A stretch of 64,000 nt of DNA. Source: UBA8337 sp937907245 (lineage in GTDB: Bacteria > Pseudomonadota > Alphaproteobacteria > RS24). Each line of letters opens with the position of its first letter. Position 1 is the first letter of the stretch. This document shows positions 43,255 to 52,445 of this stretch, piece by piece. The stretch is from positions 1,302,001-1,366,000 of the forward strand of contig OZ244774.1 in the NCBI GenBank assembly GCA_965219485.1, given 5' to 3'. The notes under the pieces are model-generated. The model worked only from the letters and a program-made list of their open reading frames with translations. It was not told the origin of the DNA and did not search any database. The position numbers were made by a program, and so were the translations under genes.

Positions 43255-43614
43255 TTAGGCGAAAATACGAGGGGGGCGCTTGAGGCCAAAAACAACATCG
43301 GTTATGAGTACATCGCGATCAAGTAAATAACGCTTACCTATCCCTGAAATACTCAAGAAAGAATGTACCGTTACTTGACCAAGCATATGAGAGTGTGCAC
43401 ATCCATGACCACAATGCGTAGCCTCATGGTTGCCACCGTAATTGTCTTTTGAAGAGTCTTCACCATTATTAGGCACAGTATCTACATCATGATGAACCGA
43501 TACCGAAAGGTTTTGCGTATTGCTCAACTCATCAATAGAATGAGCATCTGCAGAAGATAAAACCCCTCCAGACACGATCATAACAGAAATAAGTATGTGC
43601 AATATTTTTTTCAT
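43255..43614 (-). CDS. CzcI-like small periplasmic His/Cys protein
   Basis: 119 residues. Signal peptide (ILISVMIVSGGVLSSADA), then an acidic and His-rich middle (HHDVDTVPN, HEATHCGHGCAHSH) that could bind divalent metal, and a C-terminal LKRPPRIFA. Size, export, metal-rich centre and a Pro-Pro end match CzcI, a small protein encoded before czcC in Cupriavidus. It precedes czcC here. A second protein of this plan is at 55448-55843. Function unproven. Confidence 0.6.
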   Translation of the reverse strand: MKKILHILISVMIVSGGVLSSADAHSIDELSNTQNLSVSVHHDVDTVPNNGEDSSKDNYGGNHEATHCGHGCAHSHMLGQVTVHSFLSISGIGKRYLLDRDVLITDVVFGLKRPPRIFA

Positions 43615-43658
43615 CGATTATATGATGGGGGCGAATAGCAGATTATGCAAGTTATTTT

Positions 43659-45919
43659 TTAAATGCTCTCCTTCCGCAAACGCAAAGCATTCAGAACCAC
43701 CGAAATTGATGATGCACTCATGGCAAAAGCGGCGAACATGGGGCTAATTAAGATACCAAAAAATGGAAACAAAACCCCTGCAGCAACAGGCACCCCTGCC
43801 GTATTGTAGGCAAGCGCAAAAAAGAGGTTCTGGCGTATGTTTCGCATGGTAGCTTGTACCAACCGGCGGGCGCGAACAATACCGTCAAGATCGCCCTTTA
43901 CAAGGGTAAAGCCCGCGCTTTCGATAGCCACATCAGCACCCGTTCCCATGGCGATACCCACATCAGCCTGGGCCAAAGCAGGAGCATCATTTACACCATC
44001 ACCCTGCCATAGCGACTTTATGCCCCTGCTCCTGAAGCTCCTTAATGATATTGGCTTTATCTTCAGGAAGAACATCGGCGCGAATTTCATCGATACCCAA
44101 ACGTGCAGCAACAGCCTTTGCTGTACGCTCGTTATCGCCTGTGGCCATAATAATTCTGAAACCCAGTTGATGAAGCTCTTCTAATGCCTTTGGTGTGGTT
44201 TCTTTTACGGGGTCCGCAACACTAACAAGCCCAGCAATTTTATTGTCGAGAATAACAAACATGACTGTCTCGCCCTCATCGCGGCGGGCATTTGCCATGT
44301 CAGATAATCGCCCACCATCAAGCCCCATATCAGCAACCAGCTTACTGTTACCCAACGCAACGTTATGACCATTAACGACACCTTTTACACCCTTGCCAGT
44401 AATGGCCTCAAAGTCAGTTGCATCAACCATCTTTACATCGCGCTCTTCTGCACCTCGAACAATGGCTTCTGCGAGTGGATGTTCTGAACCACGTTCCAGC
44501 GACGCAGCAAGGCGAAGAACTTCTTCTTCCTCATGGCCATTTTCGGGAAGTACGGCAACCAGTTTGGGCTTGCCTTCGGTCAGCGTTCCTGTCTTATCGA
44601 CTATAAGTGTGTCAACTTTTTCAAAGCGCTCCAAGGCCTCGGCATTTTTAATCAAAACACCTGCTTGGGCACCGCGCCCGGTAGCCGTCATGATAGACAT
44701 AGGTGTAGCCAAACCCAAAGCACATGGGCACGCGATAATGAGAACAGCAACAGCTGAAACAAGACCATATGAAAGAGAAGGTTCAGGCCCCCAGATTGCC
44801 CAAGACAATAAAGGAAACTATGGCAATCAGAATAACTACAGGGACAAAGTACCCTGCAACCATATCGGCATATTTCTGAATGGGCGCACGCGACCTTTGT
44901 GCATTAGCAACCATTTCCACAATCTGGGACAGCATTGTATCTGAGCCAACCCGTGTTGCTTTAATAACCAAACTACCAGTTCCGTTAATAGTAGCACCAG
45001 TCACACCGTCACCAGCGGTTTTTTCGACCGGTACAGGCTCCCCTGAAATCATTGACTCATCTACTGAAGAGCGGCCTTCAAGCACTGTGCCATCTACTGG
45101 CACCTTGTCACCTGGGCGCACACGCAATTTGTCGCCAACTTTTACATCTTCGAGAGGAATTTCTTCTTCACTACCGTCATCATGAATTATGCGTGCTGTT
45201 TTTGCTGCCATATCAAGCAGTGCCTTTATTGCAGAGCCAGTGCGTTCACGGGCACGCAACTCCATCACCTGCCCCAGCAACACAAGAGTTACAATTACAG
45301 CTGCGGCTTCAAAATAAACACCAACATGTCCGTCTGCATTACGGAACCCCGCAGGGAATATTTCTGGCACCAGAACAGCCGTAACACTGAAAAGGTAGGC
45401 CGCGCCCGTCCCCATCGCAATCAGGCTGAACATATTCAAGTTCATTGAACGTAAAGAGTTCACCCCACGCACAAAGAAAGGCCAACCAGACCAAAGGGTC
45501 ACTGGCGTTCCGAGAAGGAGTTCCAGCCAAAGAGCTGTGCGTTCACCAAGAAAATCCCGGATTTGGTGGAAACCAAAAATGGGCGACATTGACAGTACAA
45601 GCAAAGGAACGGTCAACAGTACACCCACCAAAAAACGCTTGTTAAAATCGACAAGTTCCGGATTAGGCCCCTCATCAACTGCCGTTACAGTTTCAGGTTC
45701 AAGCCCCATGCCGCATAAAGGGCACGAGCCAGGCCCAGGTGAACGGACTTCCGGGTGCATAGGGCATGTATAAACCGTTCCAGTGTAGCCCTCTGGGACC
45801 TTATCATATTTCCCGCCTTTTTGAGGCGCACCCTTACTTGTATGATGGTGCTTATGGTGCTCTTCATGCATACAGCAAGAATGGTTGTGTGAATCCGTGT
45901 TGTTATCTTTATTATTCAT
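43659..45919 (-). pseudogene. copA: Cu+-translocating P-type ATPase with two frameshifts
   Basis: Three consecutive minus-strand frames together encode one ~752-residue P1B-ATPase. The first has a His-rich start, a YTCPMHPE-CPLCGM heavy-metal domain, membrane helices and the actuator (SMISGEPVPVEKT). The second carries CPCALGLATP, DKTGTLTEGKP and the nucleotide domain; the third has GDGVNDAPALAQADVG and the last helices with AYNTAGVPVAAG and MSASSISVVLN, the Cu+/Ag+ (P1B-1) signature. The frame shifts near 44795 (extra T in GTCTTGGGC) and near 44002 (extra G in GCAGGGTGA). Removing one base at each restores the protein, so these may be sequencing errors or recent inactivation. Confidence 0.85.
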
Positions 45920-45932
45920 TGCCCTATGTCCT

Positions 45933-47249
45933 TTATGAATTATTCTTGCCGTTCAAAAACCAACGTTCGCCTGCAAAGACAGCAATCATGCCAACAATTG
46001 CAGCGTAAATGACCATCATATCGCTTTGTGCTTTAATCCAGAGCAACGCGCCCAGCACAACAGCGTCGAGGAAGATAGCTGTAACCAATATAAAAGCATT
46101 TGCCTGAACCTCTTTACGTAAGTGCTTTAGAACACCCCAGTGGATAACCATATCCATCACAATGTAAAAAATAGCCCCTAGAGAAGCGATACGCCCAAGG
46201 TCGAAGAAAACGGTCAGCATCATTGCAAAAACAATTGTGTAGACCAAAGTATGTTTCTGAACATCACCTGGCATACCAAAGTGACTATGCGGCACCAGCT
46301 TCATGTCAGTCAGCATGGCCAGCATTCGTGAGACAGCAAATACACTTGCGATAACGCCTGACACTGTTGCAACAATGGCAAATCCCACCGTAATCCAAAG
46401 GCCACTTTGCCCAAAGGCCGGGCGTGCGGCTTCTGCCAAGGCATAGTCTTTTGACTGAACGATTTGATCAATCGTGAGATTGCCTCCGACAGCAAAAGCA
46501 ACCAATAAATATACCGCGATGCAGATCGCGATTGAGATCATAATGGCGCGACCCACATTTTTATGTGGCTCCTGAATTTCGCCGCCGCTGTTGGTAATCG
46601 TGGTAAATCCTTTATAGGCCAGAATGCCCAAGGCCACTGCCCCTAAAAAGCCTGTGAAGGTTGAGTCTTGTGGTTGAACAGAGATGCTTTCAAAGCTCAA
46701 GCCACTGGCATATAGCCCACCCATGGCAAGCAATGCCAGCCCGCCAATTTTGATAAAAGCCATAAAAAAGGAGAATGTTTGGATAAATTTATTACCCAGT
46801 ATATTGACCAAAAATGCGAAAAACAAAACGCTCACACCCAGAACTGGTACCAGCCAAGTTTTTGAGCCAACATCGAAAAGTTGCAGAGCGTATGTCGCAA
46901 ATGTCCTTGCGACCAAACTTTCGTTGATGACCATTGAAAGGTACATCAACAAAGCGCAAGCGGCGGTAATAGTCCCTCGGCCATAGGCTTTTTCAAGAAA
47001 CATGGCAATCCCCCCAGCAGAGGGATAAGCATTTGCCATTTTGATATAAGAATAGGCACTAAACCCAACAACGATAGCTGCAACCAGAAAAGCCAGCGGA
47101 AACCATTCTCTTGCAAGTTCAGCCACCTGACCGGTTAAGGCAAAGATACCCGCACCAATCATAACGCCCGTTCCCATGGAAACGGCACCCGTTAGGCTTA
47201 AACTATTTTTTTCATATGTTGCTGAACGGTTGTGGGCTGAATGGTCCAA
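45933..47249 (-). CDS. APC-superfamily amino-acid/amine permease
   Basis: 438 residues with 12 hydrophobic segments. The first helix motif GAVSMGTGVMIGAGIFALTG is diagnostic of APC permeases. It lies between a MerR regulator and copA with gaps of 11 and 13 bp, so is probably metal-induced with them. The N-terminus DHSAHNRS has a small His cluster. A role in metal resistance is unclear: it might import an amino acid used for thiol or chelator synthesis, or be a passenger. Confidence 0.88.
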   Translation of the reverse strand: MDHSAHNRSATYEKNSLSLTGAVSMGTGVMIGAGIFALTGQVAELAREWFPLAFLVAAIVVGFSAYSYIKMANAYPSAGGIAMFLEKAYGRGTITAACALLMYLSMVINESLVARTFATYALQLFDVGSKTWLVPVLGVSVLFFAFLVNILGNKFIQTFSFFMAFIKIGGLALLAMGGLYASGLSFESISVQPQDSTFTGFLGAVALGILAYKGFTTITNSGGEIQEPHKNVGRAIMISIAICIAVYLLVAFAVGGNLTIDQIVQSKDYALAEAARPAFGQSGLWITVGFAIVATVSGVIASVFAVSRMLAMLTDMKLVPHSHFGMPGDVQKHTLVYTIVFAMMLTVFFDLGRIASLGAIFYIVMDMVIHWGVLKHLRKEVQANAFILVTAIFLDAVVLGALLWIKAQSDMMVIYAAIVGMIAVFAGERWFLNGKNNS

Positions 47250-47260
47250 TGTTCATACCT

Positions 47261-47686
47261 TTATTTATTGTTCATTTGTTTAGTGCTGGCCGCTAAGTAA
47301 TCAAGAATAGGGCATTCGGTCAGAGGTCGCGTACCGCCGGGGCAGTCTGCCGCAAGGCTTTCGAGTGCATTTCTCATGCGCTTCAGATACTGAATATTCT
47401 CTTCAGCTTCTGTGATTTTGGCCTTTGTCCGGTGAAGCATATCTTCGCAGGACGCTGTCTGAGATGTTTGCAGTTCAAGCAGAGAACTGATTTCAGAAAG
47501 CTTAAAACCCAAAGACTTGGAGCGGCGGATAAAGGCAATTCTGTCAACAGCCGTCTCGTCATAAACTCTATAGCCGGAGCTGGTCCGACCAGCCGGTTCT
47601 ATAAGCTTCAGCGTTTCGTAATAACGCACGGTGTCCGTCTTAACGCCACTTGCCTTAGCTAATTGTCCAATCGTCATCTCAGACAT
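47261..47686 (-). CDS. MerR-family metal regulator, ZntR/CadR-like cysteine set
   Basis: 141 residues. Winged helix TIGQLAKASGVKTDTVRYYETLKLI, coiled coil with C80 and metal loop CPGGTRPLTEC with C115 and C125. A coil cysteine and a nine-residue loop resemble ZntR/CadR (divalent metals) more than CueR. GAAAGGA precedes the ATG. It heads a transcript with the APC permease and the Cu+-type ATPase and is controlled by its own 20-bp-spacer promoter just upstream. Confidence 0.88.
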   Translation of the reverse strand: MSEMTIGQLAKASGVKTDTVRYYETLKLIEPAGRTSSGYRVYDETAVDRIAFIRRSKSLGFKLSEISSLLELQTSQTASCEDMLHRTKAKITEAEENIQYLKRMRNALESLAADCPGGTRPLTECPILDYLAASTKQMNNK

Positions 47687-47708
47687 TCATTTTGTCCTTT
47701 CGAAACTA

Positions 47709-47740
47709 AGCGTACACCTTAGAGTATACTCCAAGGTCAA
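47709..47740 (-). promoter_or_regulatory. MerR-type promoter with 20-bp spacer
   Basis: On the minus strand TTGACC (-35) and TACGCT (-10) are 20 bp apart, the spacing of zntA-type promoters. The dyad ACCTTGGAGTATACTCTAAG, completed by GT, is palindromic except at one pair. It lies 23 bp upstream of the merR gene and reads into it, implying autoregulation and metal induction of merR-permease-copA. Confidence 0.75.
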
Positions 47741-47743
47741 GAC

Positions 47744-48814
47744 TTAATGTTCATGGTCTCCATGGCCGTCATCTTCTTTACTAGTTTGTTTTGAATCATT
47801 GCTTGCAGGGCCAGACGACCAATGGATGTGGGCAACTCGCCAGCCGTCCTTTGTATTGGTCAGCACCATGGTTTCCATAAGTTTTGAATGAACATTAGTT
47901 CCCCGGAAAAGGCCGTTGCTGACAATTTCAGTAACAATCCAGGCAGTATCTCCAGATACATGAACCTGCTGGTCATTTACGGAATCCTCAACTGCTGCAA
48001 CAAACTCCATATCGGAAACCATATGGTGTGAGGCATACTCATCCAAAGATCGCTCTGCATTTCCACCTTCTGAGATAAAAACATCAGGGAGCAACAGGGC
48101 TCTGATAGCATCCTCATCTTTGTTCTTCAGAGCTTCGCGAAATGCCTTGACTACACCTGCCGGTTCAAGGGGATTGATAAACTCTTCAATAATCGCTGTC
48201 TCTGTATCGTGAGTGCTATTATGAGCGTTTTCTTCTTCATGGTTGTGGTCACCATGCGCGTGATCACTGTTGTGTTCAGGTGATGTTTCTTCTTTTTGAT
48301 GCTCATTATGGATTGCGCCATGTTCTTCGCCTTCACCATGAGAGTGGCTACCATGACCACCGTCACCGCTTACTTCAGGCATGCGCATAACGCCAAGGCC
48401 ATGGCGATAAACTGCCTCGCCGCCTTTGAAACCCGTGACCGCCAATAAGCCAGTAGCAATTAGAATACAGGCAATAAATAGAGGGGATGCTTTATCGGCA
48501 GTCCGGTGCTTGGCTAGCGACCAAACTGCCAATAAGGCAAATAGGCTGGCCGCCCCTAACGCCCAGTTTCTGTGGTCTGTCATCGCGGCATGTGATGGGC
48601 CGTCATGAGCTACTGTATTATAGGCATAGAAACCTGCCGCAACGGTGCCAATTGTTATTACCACCCCCAGCCACAAGTTCCAGCGGGCGACAACAAATAA
48701 TTGCTCTTTTTTCAGCAGGGTTGATGCCAGAAACATCACCCCTGAGACACTCAGCAACGCTACTGAAAAGTGTACAAAAATAGGATGCCAGTTCGGTATG
48801 ATTTCTATGCTCAT
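47744..48814 (-). CDS. DUF2231 membrane domain-His-rich linker-SnoaL-like fusion
   Basis: 356 residues. Residues 1-135 have four membrane helices of the DUF2231 type (NWHPIFVHFSVALLSVSGV; AHDGPSHAAMTDHRNWAL). Residues ~150-210 are rich in His/Glu/Asp (HGSHSHGEGEEHGA, HAHGDHNHEEENAH), a likely metal reservoir. Residues ~220-340 form an NTF2/SnoaL-like domain (VVKAFREALKNKDEDAIRALL; DGWRVAHIHWSS), and the C-terminus is again His-rich. Gene follows cusF by 21 bp and is probably in the cus transcript. I know no named protein of this architecture; a periplasm-facing metal sensor/buffer is a guess. Confidence 0.75.
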   Translation of the reverse strand: MSIEIIPNWHPIFVHFSVALLSVSGVMFLASTLLKKEQLFVVARWNLWLGVVITIGTVAAGFYAYNTVAHDGPSHAAMTDHRNWALGAASLFALLAVWSLAKHRTADKASPLFIACILIATGLLAVTGFKGGEAVYRHGLGVMRMPEVSGDGGHGSHSHGEGEEHGAIHNEHQKEETSPEHNSDHAHGDHNHEEENAHNSTHDTETAIIEEFINPLEPAGVVKAFREALKNKDEDAIRALLLPDVFISEGGNAERSLDEYASHHMVSDMEFVAAVEDSVNDQQVHVSGDTAWIVTEIVSNGLFRGTNVHSKLMETMVLTNTKDGWRVAHIHWSSGPASNDSKQTSKEDDGHGDHEH

Positions 48815-48835
48815 GATTATTCTCTCTCTTTTATT

Positions 48836-49264
48836 TTAATGATTATGATTGCCATGGCCCTGCTCATGAGCGTCACCATGGTTCATTTGTTTGTGCATTG
48901 AATGATTGTCAGCGCCCATCACCATCACTTTTGTGATGCGGTAACGCTTGTCTTCACTGAGCTTGATATGGAACTTGATGTTTTGGCCAGGCTGCAGCTC
49001 AGTGAGGTTCACACTGCGGGCGACCTCAAGGTCCATTTTCATTGCTGGCCACTTCAGTTCAGGGATTGGCCCATGCGATAAGTTGATAACCCGCGCATCT
49101 AAATCAATAGAGTGGACAACACCTTCCCCTATGGCTTCCATGTGGCCTTGCTTCATTTGAACTTTATCTTGCCCGTGATCATGTCCAGCATAAGCAGGCG
49201 CAATAAAAGCCGCGCCCATAAGTGTTACAGCTGTTAACATCAGTGTATTTTTAAGCATTTTCAT
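48836..49264 (-). CDS. cusF: CusF-like periplasmic Cu+/Ag+ chaperone
   Basis: 142 residues from the ATG at 49264 (AAGGAGAAAG upstream). Signal peptide ending APAYA. The OB-fold contains H64, W72, M75 and M77, with exactly the spacing of the CusF copper site (H36, W44, M47, M49). Both ends are His-rich (HDHGQ; MHKQMNHGDAHEQGHGNHNH), an extension over E. coli CusF. It delivers Cu+ or Ag+ to the CusCBA pump; the gene overlaps the end of cusA by 14 bp. Confidence 0.92.
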   Translation of the reverse strand: MKMLKNTLMLTAVTLMGAAFIAPAYAGHDHGQDKVQMKQGHMEAIGEGVVHSIDLDARVINLSHGPIPELKWPAMKMDLEVARSVNLTELQPGQNIKFHIKLSEDKRYRITKVMVMGADNHSMHKQMNHGDAHEQGHGNHNH

Positions 49265-52200
49265 GGTTGCTTTCTCCTTCATTTTTACTTTGGTTTAAAC
49301 TGAATCTGCGGCCTTCCCAGATGTAATAAACAACGGGAATAACAATCAGAGTCAGAATTGTTGTAGTGGTCATACCGCCTATCATTGGCAAAGCAATTCG
49401 GCGCATAACATCAGAACCAAGCCCTTCGGTCACAAATATTGGCGCGAGGCCAACCATTGTTGTGCACACCGTCATAAGCTTAGGTCTCACGCGCAGAACT
49501 GCCCCGTGGATAACGTCTTCAAGCAAGTCAGAAAGTGATTTGGGTGGGTGCTCACGCACTTGTTGGTCAATATAGATCAACATGACAACAGCGGTTTCTA
49601 CTGCAATACCCGCTAAAGCAATGAAACCCACACCAACAGCAACCGAAAAGTTGTATCCAGCCAGATAAAGAGCCCATACACCGCCAATCAAACCAAATGG
49701 TAATGACAGCATAATCATAAGCGTTCTATCAAGCCGACCAAAGTGCACCATCAATAAAGTGAAAATGATAAAGATGGCAGCAGGCACTGCAATTTGCATT
49801 CTGCTCTTTGCTTCTAGCATTTGCTCAAACTGACCAGACCAGATGAGTGCATAACCAGAAGGCAGATCAATTTTTGAATTTACAATTTCCTGCGCTTCTT
49901 TAACGTATGAGCCAATGTCACGACCTTCAATATCGACAAACACCCACCCTGTTAGGCGTGCGTTCTCGCTTTTGATCATTGGTGGGCCTTCAACAAATTC
50001 AATCTTTGCTAACTCACCAAGAGGAATATGCTGGCCCTGAGGTGTCGGGATTAAAATATCCTGCAAATCGCTAGGGTCTTCCCGGAAGGGACGGTCATAA
50101 CGCAACATGATGTTGTAGCGCTCTCGCCCTTGAATAGACTCTGCCATTTTCATACCGCCTAGAGCCGTCCCGATAATATTCTGGAAAACTCCAAGGTCAA
50201 TATTGCGTCGTGCTAGTTCATCCCGATCAGGCGTGACTTCAAGGTATTTACCACCCGTCACCCGGTCAGCAAACGCTGATCTGGTTCCTGGCACATCTTT
50301 GATAGCGGCCTCAATATCAACAGCTACACGACCAATCGTTTCCAAGTTGTCACCCGCAATTTTAATACCTATAGGCGTGCGGATACCTGTAGAAATCATG
50401 TCCATACGGATTTTAATCGGGTACCCCCATGAGTTAACAACCCCCGGCAACTTAACACGTTTGTTAAGGTCTTTAATCAGGGCCTCAACATCCATACCTT
50501 TTCGCCATTCATCTCTTGGCTTAAGGCGTATCCAGGTCTCAATCATTGAAATAGGTGCCGGGTCGGTCGCTGTATCTGCGCGGCCAACTTTACCAAAGAC
50601 ATGATGCACCTCAGGAACCTGACGGATCATTCTGTTAGTCTGCTGAAGCACTTCCTTTGCCTTAGTAATTGAAACACCAGGCAAAGTAGTTGGCATGTAA
50701 AGCAGCTCCCCTTCATAAAGGGCAGGCATAAATTCTGAGCCTGTTTTAGCCAGCGGCAAAGCCATCGAAACCAGTAAGGCACCGGCAATGATGATGGTTC
50801 GCCACTTCCACTTCAGCGCACTTTTCAGGATTGGTTCATAGATATGGATAAACCAGCGGTTAATAGGGTTTTCTTCCTCCTTACGAATTTTACCCCGTAT
50901 CAGCCACAACATCAGAACAGGTACCACCGTCACCGACAGTATTGACGCAAAAGCCATGGCGTAGGTTTTTGTGTAAGCTAACGGCGAGAATAACCGGTAA
51001 GACTGACCAGTTAACGCGAATACTGGCAGGAACGACACGGTTATAATCAACAGAGAAAAGAACAGCCCTGGACCAACCTCTTTTGTTGCCAAAAGAATTG
51101 CTGCATTCTTATCAGCCCGCGTTGCAGTTTTTGGGAGTTCTGATAACTTTCTGTGCGCATTCTCCACCATAACAATGGAAGCATCGACCATTGCGCCAAT
51201 CGCAATAGCAATCCCACCCAAAGACATGATGTTTGCCGTAATGCCTTGTGCCGACATAACTATGAAGGCTGCAAGAATTGCCAGTGGCAGCGTGACAATG
51301 GCAACAAAAGCTGACCTTGCGTGCAACAGGAATATCAGTGAAACGAGGGCAACAACAATCCCCTCTTCCAAAAGCTTATGGGCCAGATATTCAATTGCCC
51401 CTTCAATTAGAGGAGCCCGGTCATATACCGGTACAATCTCCACACCTTCAGGTAAGCCATGCTGAAGCTCTTCCAGCTTTTCTTTAACGCCCTTAATAAC
51501 GTTAAGGGCATTTTCACCCGCACGCATCACAACAACACCGGCTACAACTTCACCTTCGCCGTTCAGTTCAGTCACGCCCCGGCGCAGCTCTGGCCCTTCA
51601 ATAACACGAGCCACATCTTCAAGCTTTACAGGTGTACCATCATTGGCATAGAGAACTATTTTTTGGAGCTCTTTTAGATTGGTCACATACCCCTTTGAAC
51701 GGATCATCAGCTCCATCTCAGCCTTTTCAATGACGCGCCCACCAGCATCCATACTGGCATTTCTGACCGCTTCCATTAGGCGTTTTAAAGGGATGTCAAA
51801 TGCCCTCAGGCGGTTAGGATCAATCAGAACCTGATATTCTTTAACAAACCCGCCAACCGATGCCACTTCCGAGACACCTGACACTGTGGCAAGTTCGAAT
51901 TTTAAGAACCAGTCTTGAAGGCTGCGAAGTTGCGACAAGTCATATTTGCCGCTTTTATCAATCAAGGCATATTGATAAACCCAGCCAACACCCGTGGCAT
52001 CAGGGCCGATTTGAGGCTGCACACTCGCAGGCAGATCACCTTGAATTTTAGATAAGGCCTCAACTACCCGACTTCGCGCCCAATATTGATCAATACCGTC
52101 TTCAAAAATAATATAGACAAACGATGTACCAAACATTGAATAGCCGCGAACGTTTTTTGTTTTGGGCAGTCCAAGCATCGTGGTTGATAAAGGGTATGTG

Positions 52201-52445
52201 ACAAGGTCTTCGACAATTTGCGGAGATTGCCCAGCAAAATCAGTGCGAATAATAACCTGTGTGTCGGACATATCCGGGATAGCATCAAGCGGCGTTTTCT
52301 GCACAGAAAGAACACCCGCGACAAGTAATGCCAGCATCATCATGCCAACCAATAATTGGTTGTGAACTGACCAATCGATCACCTTTGCAACGAATGATTT
52401 GGTCGGGTCGTGAGATAAATGGTTATCTTTATTAGTGGTTTGCAT
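49251..52445 (-). CDS. cusA: CusA-type Cu+/Ag+ RND pump
   Basis: 1064 residues from the ATG at 52445 (AAGGGGGTG upstream). RND fold with 12 helices. The TM4 segment AIAIGAMVDASIVMVENAH has the single Asp/Glu arrangement of monovalent-metal HME4 pumps, and MPALYEGELLYMPTTLPG lies in the Met-rich metal path. It exports Cu+ and Ag+ through CusB and CusC. Start overlaps the end of cusB by 14 bp. Distinct in class from the CzcA gene 9 kb away. Confidence 0.94.
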   Translation of the reverse strand: MQTTNKDNHLSHDPTKSFVAKVIDWSVHNQLLVGMMMLALLVAGVLSVQKTPLDAIPDMSDTQVIIRTDFAGQSPQIVEDLVTYPLSTTMLGLPKTKNVRGYSMFGTSFVYIIFEDGIDQYWARSRVVEALSKIQGDLPASVQPQIGPDATGVGWVYQYALIDKSGKYDLSQLRSLQDWFLKFELATVSGVSEVASVGGFVKEYQVLIDPNRLRAFDIPLKRLMEAVRNASMDAGGRVIEKAEMELMIRSKGYVTNLKELQKIVLYANDGTPVKLEDVARVIEGPELRRGVTELNGEGEVVAGVVVMRAGENALNVIKGVKEKLEELQHGLPEGVEIVPVYDRAPLIEGAIEYLAHKLLEEGIVVALVSLIFLLHARSAFVAIVTLPLAILAAFIVMSAQGITANIMSLGGIAIAIGAMVDASIVMVENAHRKLSELPKTATRADKNAAILLATKEVGPGLFFSLLIITVSFLPVFALTGQSYRLFSPLAYTKTYAMAFASILSVTVVPVLMLWLIRGKIRKEEENPINRWFIHIYEPILKSALKWKWRTIIIAGALLVSMALPLAKTGSEFMPALYEGELLYMPTTLPGVSITKAKEVLQQTNRMIRQVPEVHHVFGKVGRADTATDPAPISMIETWIRLKPRDEWRKGMDVEALIKDLNKRVKLPGVVNSWGYPIKIRMDMISTGIRTPIGIKIAGDNLETIGRVAVDIEAAIKDVPGTRSAFADRVTGGKYLEVTPDRDELARRNIDLGVFQNIIGTALGGMKMAESIQGRERYNIMLRYDRPFREDPSDLQDILIPTPQGQHIPLGELAKIEFVEGPPMIKSENARLTGWVFVDIEGRDIGSYVKEAQEIVNSKIDLPSGYALIWSGQFEQMLEAKSRMQIAVPAAIFIIFTLLMVHFGRLDRTLMIMLSLPFGLIGGVWALYLAGYNFSVAVGVGFIALAGIAVETAVVMLIYIDQQVREHPPKSLSDLLEDVIHGAVLRVRPKLMTVCTTMVGLAPIFVTEGLGSDVMRRIALPMIGGMTTTTILTLIVIPVVYYIWEGRRFSLNQSKNEGESNHENA

